From Climacteris rufus (taxonomy: Eukaryota > Chordata > Aves > Passeriformes > Climacteridae): a DNA stretch of 64,000 bases. The notes beneath the pieces were generated by a model. That model did no database searches, was not told the origin of the DNA, and worked only from the letters and a program-made list of their open reading frames with translations. This document shows positions 26,040 through 37,924 of the stretch, in pieces. A program made the translations under genes and the position numbers. How positions within the stretch are numbered: position 1 is the stretch's first letter; every line of letters begins with the position of its first letter. The stretch spans positions 459,817-523,816 of the forward strand of contig VZRZ01005138.1 in NCBI GenBank assembly GCA_013398175.1, read 5' to 3'.

Positions 26040-26200
26040 ATACCAATTTGATTGCTTAACATAAGGCCTAATGTCAAGTAATAATAAAGCAATTACAAGA
26101 AATACAATTCATCCTAAAGTGTATTAAGCAAGAACTAAATTAAGGTACATAATTAACAACAACCAAAAAAACCCAAAAAATATACATTTAGCACAAAATG
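26040..26200. promoter_or_regulatory. candidate conserved AT-rich element
   Basis: About 160 bases right of the CCCTT array lies a block with repeated homeodomain-like words (GCAATTACAAG, ATAATTAACA, GATTGCTTAAC). It has no coding potential. Evidence is motif density only. Confidence 0.25.
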
Positions 26201-27289
26201 TTTTAACCCCTATATTTCTTCCAGCATTAACTACCTTGGCATTAACTCAAAACTGGTAGGAAAAAAAGTATAGATTTTATGCACAGACGCAGTAGGGCTT
26301 TTAGTGATTTATGAAGGGAGCTTCACAGATCTGTCAGGCATGATCCTTTCTATATAGTAATAGACTCAGTTTAAACTGTCATGCTAATTTTTTTTCCTTG
26401 TCCATCTGGTCCAATTATTAGAAAATTGTACTCAAGAAGGCTCCAATAACAAACATGAAACAGCTCAATATTTCAAGTTGCCAGTATTTTTCTCATATTT
26501 GTTCTTTTTAATTAGAGAGCATACCAAGTTCCAACCACAGGACCCAGGCATTTATTAAGTGATAGAGAAGCAGCACTATTTTATTGACTAATTCCCCAGG
26601 CTTTTATTATGTTTCCTAGCAAAATGTGATTTATAGGAAAGTTAATAAAGGTATCCTCACCTACTGCACCTGGAGACAGGACATCTACAAGGGGTAGACA
26701 TTCAGACTAATAAGTGAAATCACAAATCTGGAAGCTGAAATTGGATTTTGTGTCTGTGAGTGCAGCAAAGAACAGATGCAGGCTTGAGCATTTAACATCT
26801 CTATTCTTAACTGGCTTTGTCTATAAAATGAATGTAATAGTTTTTCTGGATTTTCAGAAACATTATGCTAACTAATTGTAGTACTTAAATTTTTTAGTTT
26901 TAATGCTGAAAAAAATCACTAAGGTTTTGTTTCCTCTATAACACTCTCCATTTCTTCCCCAGAAATGTCTGAGACTTTTTTTTTAGTGACTTCATTCCTG
27001 AATTGAAAGTAACTACTTGAAAAGTGTGTTATTCTCAATTTCTTGTCGCACTTTGACTGATTTTTTTCCGCTCTTTATAACATTTCCTTTCATTTGTGCA
27101 TGAAGGGAGCATTGTGCCATGGGGACATCCTGCAGGCTCTGCTGATGCCTGAAGGGTGGCATCAGGACAGAGGCACACTGGGAAGCTTGGCCCCAGTACA
27201 TACATCAGTTCCAAACCCAGCTATAAAAACAAAAATAGTACAAATTGGACAAAGGCAATTTAAAATAAATGCATTGATTCTGATTCTTA

Positions 27290-27490
27290 ATAAGGTTAGG
27301 CATGCAATTGTGTGATGACTAATTTGTGTGCCTAATTACCATGATTGTATGTGCAAATCAAGTAATTATGGAAGTAAATAACTATAATCATTTATTTTCA
27401 TGGGTAATTATTCAATTTTATGCACAATAGCAATAATTGGGTGTGCAAATTAAGCATGCAATTGTGCATGCATATTCAATACACACTTGT
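27290..27490. promoter_or_regulatory. AT-rich block with repeated CATGCAATTGTG and TAATTA words
   Basis: GCATGCAATTGTG occurs at about 27301 and again at about 27454, where it is followed by a mirrored CATGCAT. Between them lie CCTAATTACC, AAGTAATTATGG, GGTAATTATTC and TGTGCAAAT (twice). The repeated architecture suggests a multi-site enhancer, or an old tandem-duplicated element. Confidence 0.3.
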
Positions 27491-28205
27491 GTGTCTAATC
27501 TTTTCAAAAATAATTATTTTTCTGATGCTTTTTCTCATTTCCTATCCTTTACTCTGGTGCAGAGTTACTGGGACACTCTTGCTCGAGTTAAGGATTTGAA
27601 AACTCTTCTATTCCAACCCTTCCTGACTTGTTAGTGGTTAATAATTCTCCACTGCAAATGGACTACTCTCCTGAAAGATGGCTTTTCATTCCTGGTCTTA
27701 GTGCAGGTGTGCTCTTTTCCTAATTGGGCAGGGAATTTCTAAACAGGATGCTGAAATAGATACATTCCATAATTTCTTAAAATTCCAAATACATAATTTT
27801 GTAACCCATTAAGGACATTCATAGAAAAGGGTTTTTTTGCACACATATAGAAAATTACCTTGGGGTTTTAGCCATAATAGTGCCTTTGTCATGAAGAGGG
27901 ACTTCATGCTGCACTGCGGTGGAGGAGATGTCCCTAAGCTGCCATTAAGGGCAAAGAAAACACTGTACCTCTTTGCTTACCACACAGGTCTGATTTACAA
28001 AAGCACTTTGGCACTGACCTAATTCAGTTGCCACTTAAGACACGTAGAAAGAAATCCCATTGACCTCAATACAAGCAAACTTTATCACTGCTGAGCGCTT
28101 CTAAAAATGTCACCCCACTTTTCTTTCTTAAGACCTGATTTTGTAGGCACATAATTATCTTTAAACATATATGCTCAAATTCTTCCAGCTTCAGGAGCCC
28201 GAGCG

Positions 28206-28224
28206 ACGTTGCTGCCAGCAACGT
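28206..28224. promoter_or_regulatory. X-box-like (RFX) palindrome in a CpG cluster
   Basis: ACGTTGCTG and CAGCAACGT flank a single C and are exact reverse complements. The core GTTGCT, three bases, AGCAAC resembles the RFX X-box (GTNRCC, 0-3 bases, RGYAAC) with one mismatch in the left half. A second inverted pair surrounds it: GAGCGACG at 28201-28208 and CGTCGCTC at 28258-28265. The CpG-rich setting is unusual in this desert. Confidence 0.4.
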
Positions 28225-28910
28225 GCTAATCCCCAGGCGCCAGGTGGGTTATTCCAGCGTCGCTCCAGGGAAGGTCTGGCCCAGGCAGAGCTGCTGTGCT
28301 GTGCCCAAGTCATGCCTGTGGCCGGGGGTCAGCACACGCAGCTCACCCTGAGCGGCTGTTTAGGCTCCTGTCTGTACAGTACCCCATGCCAGAGGGGCTG
28401 CAGTTTGTCGCTCCCTTTCCTCCCAACCTCTTCCTGCAGCAGGGAGACAGCGAGCACCCTGGCTCCGGTCTGCCTCGGGAGGAGTGGCTCATTGCTCTGT
28501 TTAACCAAGGGATTTAATTTCCATTGTTTGTCTTTTGTGTCCCTTTCCATTCAGATAGATTTCCCCAGCCTCATTGATGCTAATCTCATTGTCCAGGAAT
28601 CAGCAAAGGGTAATTAGTCGCTGCAATAATGATCTATCTGTCACAAGATCATGGCCTTTCATCACACACCATCTCAGATGTTTTCTAACTAAGTGCAGGC
28701 AAAAAGGAGCAGAACGGTTTCATGACGTTCGGTGTCAGCTGCAGAGGTCTGCACGGCGCATGGGAGCATCCCACCACCCACACTGGGGCATCCAGCCAGC
28801 AAAGCCTTCCAGCCTCCAGCCCCACTTGTCATCACACCAGAAAGGATTTCCTGCTGGTCAGAACCTGACATTCTTGGTGGGTAAAAATAGTGACAAGAAG
28901 AACCAACCAA

Positions 28911-28940
28911 CCCCTCCCACCCTCCTCCCCCTGTGCCCCC
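28911..28940 (-). other. G-quadruplex motif on the minus strand
   Basis: Five C-runs on the + strand (CCCC, CCC, CCC, CCCCC, CCCCC) are separated by loops of 1, 1, 4 and 4 bases. The minus strand therefore meets the canonical G3+ N1-7 rule with a spare run. It lies about 690 bases right of the X-box-like palindrome. Confidence 0.7.
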
Positions 28941-28960
28941 ACCTTGTCTTGATATTTCAA

Positions 28961-31900
28961 AGGAGAAGCTTTAAAATTTTCTTTTTAGCTATGACGTTAT
29001 TTTTCTCAGTGTGGTATGGCTTCCTATGCTATGAGGCTATAAAGGTCAAAACCAGAAGACAGCTTGTTTTTATTGAAAAGAAACGTCTTGTTCATATGCA
29101 AAGCATTTCTCCCAGCTGTTTCATTTCATAGGGAATGTTTAAATTTTAGGGTTTAAAGCATTCTGTGAAAAAATGAAAGACTCAAAAGCAGAGCTTTGTA
29201 TAAAACAAAAGTGTTTTGCTCAGTATTCTCCTGGCAGCAGTGTCAGACCTTGGCCACAACTGGGCTTCCCAGCTTGGGATGGAACATGCTGCCTTGTGCA
29301 GAGTGTGCTCACTGTGCTCCTGTCTCCTGGGCTGAACCATGTCAACTCAACATGGTGTCACACTTTAACATGCCAATTGTTCCACTCAACCATGAACACT
29401 TTCTGAGCTCTTTCTCTCTGCAAAAGAGGTGCAGAGGTTTCTTCATGTCTAGTCTTTGATTACCAGACTGACCCGGCCTTCTACCTGAGCCCATCAGAAG
29501 GTTGCATGCTCAGTTCTGCCTTCCATGTCATTGAGAAGCTATGTAATCTATTCTTCAAAAATAAAAAGAACAAGAAACTTTCATTCCAGAAAAAGTTTAG
29601 TTACACCTTTAGGCAAGGGCTGTTATTTTTAAATTTTATATATCCTACCCATAATATTACCACCTTTAAATATACATATACACACACAAAACCATTTTGA
29701 ATTATAATGTCTAGGAGAAGGTAGTTTTCAAAATATCCATAAATGAGGATAATTGAGCTGGGTTCCTACATAGTAATATGGCCACTGGAGTCGAAGTGAA
29801 GAGATAAGTCACTAATTATAAACAATAAATACTGAATGTTGTCATTTTACAATTCTGCTGACTTCACAGGGCTGCAGCTGCCTTATGGAAAGTCTCACTA
29901 AATGTTTCTTTGTGTAAGAACAATTCTGCTTATATAGCCTATATTTTCCATATTTTCTTATCCTTTTTCTGAGTTACTGGAAGCATTTGCATTAAAAAAG
30001 TATCTTTGTTTCTTAAGAGTTCATCTGCTTTCCCGCTTATCATGCACATGCCAAGAAAATGAGCTCAGCAGCAACAAGAAATGCCTGTTTCTCAGGTCAG
30101 GCATCCTTCTGCCATAATGAACAGGAGTGACTTGGAGACAATGCCTGACCTGGTGCCCTGCCTCCTGCTTTTTCAGACAGCTTCAGTCAGAGATACTGCT
30201 CCAGCCTGACTGTGTATGGCCTTGGAGAACTTCAGAGAATACAGGACAAACTGAAATTCCAAGTTATTTATTTGGAGTTAAAAAATTCCTCTGGCCATTC
30301 ACAGAAATATTCCTGCTGAAGGGGTATCAATGTCCAATAATGGCAGAATAAACAGTTGAACAAGAATCCTAGATGGCCAGCTGGTGGCTTGGCAACATTG
30401 AACACCAAAGAGCTCAAGGAGCATCTACATCTGCAAAGAGGCTCAAAATAATGCAGTTACATTAGTTATTTCCCTGTTAAGGAACAAGTGCCTGATGGTT
30501 TTGTGGAGAGCAGAATGGCAAAGGCAGATGATTTCTCTTGGTGAGATTGGAACCTTTTGTTTGTCCATAGCTCAACCAAAAGGAAACAAGTATTTGCTGG
30601 AGAAGCAAGGCTGTTGCCCCACGTTTGGAAACAGAAATACAAAACAGAGCATTTACTAGGAAACAAATCCAATGTTAATGTAGTAAAAATATTTTAAATT
30701 TCCTTTTTATGAGAGGCAGCTAAAACCACTGACAGTCATGTGTCTTGAAAATTACCACTAATCAAATCATGCCCTTCTTTTCTCCAGTAAAATGCTTTGT
30801 GCCCTGCTGTTTGTCACATTTGCCTTGTTACTCTTGATTATACCCGTTTGAGACTTATTCTTTGACTTAAATAGAACAATGCTGTTGTCTCAGTGAAGCT
30901 GTTACTTGTTTCTTATGACCACTTAATGCCATCCTGCAGTGCAAGATCATTCTTTTGTTTGTAGTTTGCTCATCTTGGCTTAGATACTACTGGAATTTGA
31001 ATAATAAGTGATGACTTGGGCATCCTGTTTCATATCAGCCTTGTGCTGTCCTCCTGGCCATGGCAAGACTATTCACAAAATGAAAGTAGGCCTTGGTTAA
31101 AAACACTGTCTTGGGCAGCAGAGAGGAGGGTGACCACTGAGAGAACCCAGCTAAGGCCCGCTGGTACGTTTATAGACAGTGGGTTTCTACTTCATGGGCT
31201 TTAGAAAAGTTCCCCTCTGCCAGCAGCTAATTGTGCTACCTACTTCCTGTTTCACGTAAATGACCTCTCCACTGGCAGTGGCTGTGTTTCACTGCACTCT
31301 TGCAGAATGACAGAGGGCTATGGGGTGGGGGCTGCAGGTCACCAGGAGATGCCACAAACCAGCAATGGGAAGAAGGACAGTGCAGGGGAGGACAGCTGCA
31401 GAACCTCTGCTTTCTGCTTTACCAGGCTCCTGTTTATTTCCTCTGAGTGCCTTGGAGAAGATCCTGGCTCTTTGGTATCGAAAGCTGGAGCACCTTCCTC
31501 TTGTTCCTTACCTACAAAATAAATTCAGGGTGTTGCTTGCATAGTAGTATTGTGTTGGTAAGGCAATGAGAAGACTGTGACCATTTGCTTGAGGGCAAGA
31601 TTTGCCTCTGTATTTGTCTTGCATTTAGCTATAAAACACAGGCAGTAATCTTTTCCTATGTCATAGGCATGATATAGGCAGCTCAATTAAAGTTTATGAA
31701 GCATGATCTGAGATCCTTGGAGTCAGAGCATTACAGATATGCAAAGCAAGACTTTAAGTTATTCATTACTGTTTATGATACTTCACATCTTATTTTTTTC
31801 AAGCAGAAATCAGGAAATAAGTCTGATTTCATGGGAAGGAACATGATTTGAGGAGGAGAGAAACATGGTAATTATTATAGCTTATTATTACTATAGCTAT

Positions 31901-33587
31901 ACATAATTTCATCTACATACATGGAATACACTACATGGAATGGATGGTAGGACATTATGCTATTATTTCTGTTTCAAAATATATAATGTTCATGTATGCT
32001 AGTTTGTGGAAATATGCTTGGAAATATTTGAGGATGTAACATCTGATTTTTCTATTGACAGTGATCTGCTCATGGTCATATAAAATACCTCCTAGCTTAG
32101 ATCTGACAATGAACACTGAGGATTTGTTTGCGAATGGTTTAGAAAAGAAGATTTACTTTGCTTTGAGGGCAGCTGGGAAGACTCATTTTATTGGATTATA
32201 GAAAGTGAGAGCAGTAAATAAAACCTGATCCCCAATATTTAATATATGAGTGTTGTGAAAGAAGTAAAGATTAACTGTCATGTCAAGATGCAGTAACTGT
32301 AAGTCCGCTGGTTGGCTATTTAACAGACAGAATTAAAGGAGGAGCAAACAGAACCCATCTGCCCACCCTTTGTTTTTCAGAGAACCCAGAAGTAGAAGCT
32401 TTGAATTTTGACAGGCAAAATGTTTTCTGATCGTTTGCCAGCTCTTTCTCATCTCACTGATTTGAGTGATCCTGCCAAGTTACATGAAAACAGTACCTTT
32501 AAACTGTCTCAAGACACTCTGCTAGATCATTGTAGCTCCATTACTTTAACAAAAGTATGTAATTTTGTATCATCAGAGCACTGTTCTTCTTTATTTATGC
32601 TCACCATTAAACCAGAAAATCCTTATCTAAACTATGGTTGCATAGCACTAATGACATTGTTAGAACAGGTGAAGCATCTCCAGTCTAACTCTCATCCCCT
32701 AAATTGAATCTGAGTTTTTTGGCTCATACTTTGTACAGATTGAAATGCTAATGCTCTTTTTCTAACTTCATTTGAGCCTCTATCACAGCCCTGAATCAGT
32801 TGTGGAGCCCCTGTAGCAATGAATAAGGTAAATTATGTACATGAACTAAAAATAACAGGGTGATACACTGTGACCTGCCACAGATTCTTTCTGCATTTAT
32901 ATGAACCAAAATACATTAGCAGTGAATAACATGCTGTTATGGAATCCTTAGAAGTGATATACAACCACTTTTGTTGGCACATCACAGTAAGAACTGGGAT
33001 CACGACAGCCTATTTGATGGAACAGCAGATACAGTGGAAAAGTTCGGCATTCTGCCTCAGAACCTGCTGTTGTTTTCCTGAGATAACCTAACATCTGTGG
33101 CTTGAAAAACCCTCAACATTCCAATATGTCTTTGGCTTATATCAGTAAGTCCTGTTAATAAATTAATATTTGTTATTTTACTTAAATAGCAGGCATTTAC
33201 AAAAAGTCTGGGAGCATGGTCATAATTACATTGTAGCTACATTTTTTTCTGTCATCTTTTCTTGGAGTCTGTGTCAACAGTCTCCATACAAAAGAACTGC
33301 TAAAGGCACTTTGGTTGTAGGCTCACTTCAGATTTCTGGCTTTTGAGCTAAGATTTAACCACAAAGCCGCAGCTGAACTTTGTGGCTATGTACTTAAAAG
33401 ATGAGCTGGCACCTTTAAATCAGTTCAGCCCATGGGCCCAGAGGAGAGAAAAGTCAGCTCCAGAGTGCACACAGATGCACTGAAGCTTTTTCATCCACAT
33501 GTGGGCAAACTTTTATGTTGAAGCTATATTAAATTGCTAAAGGCAAACAAAACTACTTTGCTTGGTAGTCTTAAAGTTTATTTTTAC
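28961..33587. other. intergenic; no gene recognised
   Basis: AT-rich unique sequence with no recognised repeat. A perfect octamer (ATTTGCAT) occurs near 29986. The 99-codon frame at 32408-32707 is serine- and leucine-rich and unrecognised. Confidence 0.6.
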
Positions 33588-33762
33588 CTGATGATGACAT
33601 TTGCATTGGGAGTGAGGTACAGCAGCAGAAAGCCCACAAGGGCAGCATCAATGGAACAGATATTGAAAAGAACAAAAAAATCCCTGTTTCTTTTTAAGTC
33701 CTCCATACTTGTAAATGTGAGACCTATTGCTGTGATAAATGAAAGGGTCACGAGCAAATGCA
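33588..33762 (-). other. candidate unassigned coding exon with two hydrophobic segments
   Basis: On the minus strand a 175-nt open segment starts after a pyrimidine-rich acceptor (CATCCTCCTCTAG) and ends at a CAG|GTAAAA donor; the frame closes one codon into the intron. It encodes two hydrophobic stretches, HLLVTLSFITAIGLTF and FVLFNICSIDAALVGFLLLY, joined by a charged loop MEDLKRNRD. The hydrophobic-polar-hydrophobic plan suggests a membrane protein. I do not recognise the family. Phases would be 1 on entry and 2 on exit. No confirmed partner exon was found, although weaker exon-like frames lie at 36.6-36.8 kb and 45.4-45.5 kb on the same strand. Chance or a decayed exon is possible. Confidence 0.2.
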
Positions 33763-33839
33763 CTAGAGGAGGATGAAATAGCACAGCTGTATGAAATACA
33801 ATACTGACTTTTCAAAGTTTTTTTAAAATCAGGGCAGCC

Positions 33840-34200
33840 TGTCCAGCCCAGTCTGGCTTTGCCCAGGGTTTACCAAGGGGAAGGAGCACATGTCACCGCC
33901 CTGGGCAGCTCTGCGGGTCTGGCTGTCTGGGACGGTATTTTCATAATGAGCAGCGTGTCAGTAGCTATATATCCCACAGCCTGCCCTTCCCTGGGGCCTG
34001 AGGCCGTGGCTCCCCACCTTTCCCAGGCGGCCTGGCTGCCGTGGCTGCCGGGGCAGGCTCTCCTTCCCTGTCTGAGGCCCAGCGGGCACTCAGAGCCCGC
34101 TGTGCACCCCCGGCACGGTCCCGCCCCTCAGGGGGGCTGCGGAGCCCGCGCTGCTCCACTGCGTGCCGGGGGCCCTGCTGGAGAGCGGGGCTGGGCAAAA
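33840..34200. promoter_or_regulatory. distal GC-rich, CpG-containing islet
   Basis: About 360 bases are clearly richer in G+C than their surroundings and hold roughly 19 CpGs by eye, mostly in the right half. Just inside it, near 33966-33973, the minus strand contains a TATATAG word that could serve as a TATA element. The islet lies immediately upstream (in minus-strand sense) of the candidate exon at 33588-33762. It could be an orphan CpG island, a distal promoter or an enhancer; 121- and 82-codon frames here follow from base composition. Confidence 0.35.
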
Positions 34201-37200
34201 CTGGGAGCAGCAATGGAGGGTTAGCTGCATCTACAGGGCTGCTGCCAAAGAATCTGAAAAGCTTGTTTTAAAAACCAATCTGATTGCATGTAGGAGTAAT
34301 TTCAGTGGCCTGCACTTCTTAGCTCTTCTTTTGTGTATTGCAGTACGTGTCGGTGAGCAGAACTTAGTAATACTTCACCCATATGAACCTTGGTGATTGC
34401 ATGCAGCTTCAGCAGAGTAACAAAATTAATTCTCTGATGACTTCACAGTAGTTTTTGGGGATAATAAGCTGACCTTTCACATTTATTTTGTACATAGAAA
34501 ACACTACAAATTTATTAAAACAGGGATCTGCAAATTAATGTCTTAAGAGTTATTGAAAAGAACAAATTTTGTTATTTATAAAGATTTCAAATTCTACCTA
34601 CTTGAACCTGTAAGTGCACGTAATTTAAAGCACAAGTATAAAAATGTCATACAAGATTCAAATGTTATAGGCTTCTAAAATGTACATGGTCTGAATAGCA
34701 GCTCCAAATAATGTCAGTGAAGAATACAGGTGATGTAAACCTTCATTGGTTTCCATTCTGATGATAAATCATACACCAATCACTGTAAGTCTATTGCCAC
34801 ATTTAAAAATCAGTAATCAGTTATCAGTTATCACTTTTAGGTCATTCTTTTCATAAGTAATTTCACTGGTATATCACCACACAATGTCAGAGTATTGTAA
34901 TCAATTAAAATAATAAACAACTAGATTATTTAGTAGCTAAACATAACAAGTATTATTCTCTGTATTTCAAATCTTCATTTCCACCAGAACTATAGTAGAG
35001 CCTTGTCCTAAGAGCCAATATAGATTCTCATTTTCACTATTAAAGAATTGTTATAGCTTGAGAGAGAGATTTATACAGATGTGAGTTCCATCAGTTGTTA
35101 TAATCAATTGCACGTGCTTGTCATTGTCTGCTCTGGAGTGTTTTGGTCCTCAGAGAGGGTATTATGGACAATGCTTGTACTATGAACTCAATTGTTTAAA
35201 TTCTCTGTCCCACTCTTTATATTAGAAAAAGGTCCAAGTACACAAAATAATAGTTTGTAACTCAGACAAGGAAACCTGTTGGGAGGTTTGCTGACAGCAA
35301 ATTTCATTTAGCTAGTTTTACTATAAGCAACTTCCTCTACAGGTGCATTTTGCATTCAAATTGTTCTTTATCAAGATCTTTTCCTAATAATATGAAAATA
35401 TGTTTATAAAGCCTGTAAGTGGTTTCTATAATAAGATTTTTAATGAGTTAGAATATTAAATTAAGTTTTGTAGAAGTGCTTGAGGTGTTGATATAACTTA
35501 CACACCGTACATCAATAACTTTATCATAAAGAGAAATTTTAGCTTCTCTTCATGCAACAGTATACAGCTCTGCAGTAGTAACTATCAGCTACTTTGCACT
35601 GCAAATTGTGTTTTGTTGACTGTTCAGCAGTATTGTCTGTGGCTGTGATACCTGAGCCCTGCTGCTGGAGTCATACAGCTGCTCAGTCAGCCAGGGGTGG
35701 TCTCATTCTGGCTGCTTCTCAGGCCCTGTGCTCTTTGCTGCACAACACAAATGAGAGCAGCCCAGCGGTACCACAGCCTGGTCTGCTGAAGCCCAGCTGA
35801 GATCAGCTCTCTGTCCAGTGGGAGCTTGGAGATTCACGTTCTCACTCCATTGCTTGTAGCTGAGATTCCTCAAAAGTAAAACTGTGGAAATGACCCCCCA
35901 AGTTTTCTGTCTGAATCGCCAGGGCACAGCAGATGAAGCATGTCTTAACCTTATCTGGCATGTCTTCACTTTGATTTACCTTGTGCATAAATCAAAATGA
36001 GAGATGGGATTGCATGGCAAGTAGAAAGCCAGAGTTTTGCATTCTGTAGTTAATACTGAAGTGTCTGACATTACACATGTAAGTTAGATTGCCCTGTCAT
36101 TACCATCTATTGGTTTTATAGGAAACTTATGCTCCTAACTTTTAAAAAGCAAGGTTTCCCCTGCTCAGGGGAAACCTATCTCAGGGTTCTCCAGAGCAAC
36201 TAATCTTCGTTGTGAGTTCTTTTTGCTTCTGGCAAAAAAAGCTATGTGTTACTGCATGATGATGGCATGCCTGGTCACGTAACTAGGACTTTGTATATGT
36301 CTTATCATATGACTAAATTGTCTTTCCCATAATAGGGAATATTGCCCTTTAGCTGGTGGATGGGGGTATGGGATGTACTCCATTGTTTGGATAAGAGGCC
36401 AAGAGTAGGTGAGGTGCGAAACAATCCTCGTCATACCTAATCTGAATGCCAGAAGTTGTCTACAACAGATTGTGTGAGTACCTTTCTTAGATGTCTCCTA
36501 ATTGATTTGTAAATCTATAGTCACATTCTCTTTGTTGTCCACATTTTGCTTCACCTCACATACTCCTCATCTGCCTTTTCACATTTAGTTCTTCTGTCTG
36601 AGGTTTGTCATGTCTCAAAGTGGCAGGTCACTGAAAAATCTCCCAGTCAGTTGGAAGTATAACATATGTTTTGTCTTGATTTTGATTTTGGCTTCAAGAA
36701 GCTTGAGATGATATAAGAAAAGCTCCATCTCTCCAAAACACTTTGCTGGGCCAGCCGCAGTAGTTTACCCTGTCTCAACTCCTTGAGCCACCAAATGATG
36801 TTAAGCATATGTACCTCTGTCAAGTGCTGGGAGAACAGCAGCATTACAAATGAAAACGAAACAGTGCAGTGATCTATTATGTAGACTTAGCACCCGGCTT
36901 TAGCTGACGTTTCTAACCCCAGAGAAGCAAGGAGCTGTTGGCTATGCAGGCTTGGAAGTGTAACATTATGTGTCAGTCACTCTGGCAAGCTCTACATACT
37001 AACCAGAGAATACAATAGGTAGAAAGGATGCTTTGTGCCATAGGGATGATAACGGCAATCTCACTCCAAACAAAAAAGAAAATAAAATATTTTTTTATTG
37101 ATAACATTTTGTTAAGGTATATGGTTATTGCCACTCAATTAAAAGGTATTAAATGCTGTCAGTGAATTGATAGTGCTGAGGAACACAGAGCCTCTGCTGA

Positions 37201-37924
37201 ATATTCAGCAAGGTTAACTGCAGCTATTGAGGCACCTACCATTGCAGCAAATGGGCTGCAACATCAGATTTTAATATATAGGGCCAATGCTCTCAAACTG
37301 TGGTGTAGCTCAGCTGTACTGCCTCCCTTCATGAGATTGATGGGGATTCTGCTGTGCTTGCCACACTCCAGTGCAGAGCACTGGAGGGCATTCAGCATGT
37401 TGAGAAAGGTCAAAACAAGACTACATCAGCTTCTGAACCTAAAAACTCTGAACTCTTTGCTACCTATTAGGATGAACGAACAAGAGCTGTGTTTTGATGT
37501 GTGACATCCCAAAGAATTGCTTGAGGCAGATGAGAAAGTTACTGCTACTTAAAGGAGGGAGGAGTTGTCTGCAAGCTCCATCTCTCAAAGCAAGCACCGC
37601 AGCACAGCTCCAGCAAGCTGCGTTTCAAACAAATCTATGTCGTCAGTGAACTGGCTATAGGTTTGGTAACAAAGTGCTCATCTCAACAGTCATTAAAATT
37701 TTGACATCCTTTAATTTGGTTAACAGGAAAATATTAATTGTTTATTTTCAGGTACCATGGAAGCTGGAATAAACAATGCTTAAAGAAATGCACCATAGCC
37801 TGGCATATGCTATCAGTAGTCACAGTTTCTGCATTTTCAAAGCTTGTAATATGCCCTGTTCGAGCCTGTTGAGAGATATGGGAATCTCTCTTGGCAGAAT
37901 ACTGAAATAAACCTAAAACAAAGA
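34201..37924. other. intergenic; no gene recognised
   Basis: AT-rich sequence apart from the 26-bp palindrome at 36152. A minus-strand frame ending at 36647 follows an acceptor-like CACTTGACAG and is discussed as a weak exon candidate. Confidence 0.6.
36152..36177. repeat. 26-bp near-perfect palindrome
   Basis: Arms AGGTTTCCCCTG (36152-36163) and CAGGGGAAACCT (36166-36177) are exact reverse complements separated by only CT. Each arm carries a GGGGAAACC-like word close to a kappaB half-palindrome, and the centre resembles an AP-2 core (CCTGCTCAGG). It could be a binding site for a dimeric factor or a cruciform; neither is proven. Confidence 0.8.

Larger units (their letters stand above)
28180..28960. 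other. GC-rich, CpG-bearing distal patch
   Basis: The patch begins with the X-box-like palindrome, contains a dense CpG cluster, and ends with the quadruplex motif at 28911-28940. A short motif-rich AT stretch (GGGTAATTAGTCG, CAATAATGATC) sits inside it at about 28605-28640. Frames of 148 and 185 codons cross it and have no recognisable domains. This is the best candidate for a compound distal regulatory region in the left half. Confidence 0.35.

Noticed and set aside
25558..26046. Two open frames of 117 and 145 codons over the CCCTT array
   Set aside because: They are produced by a 5-bp repeat that lacks stops in all frames. Flanking sequence has no start, splice or domain support.
28171..29131. 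Frames of 148 and 185 codons
   Set aside because: They run across the GC-rich patch and quadruplex motif with no recognised domain; composition explains them.
32408..32707. 99-codon frame considered as a small gene
   Set aside because: The peptide is not recognised and has no supporting promoter, splice or poly(A) context.
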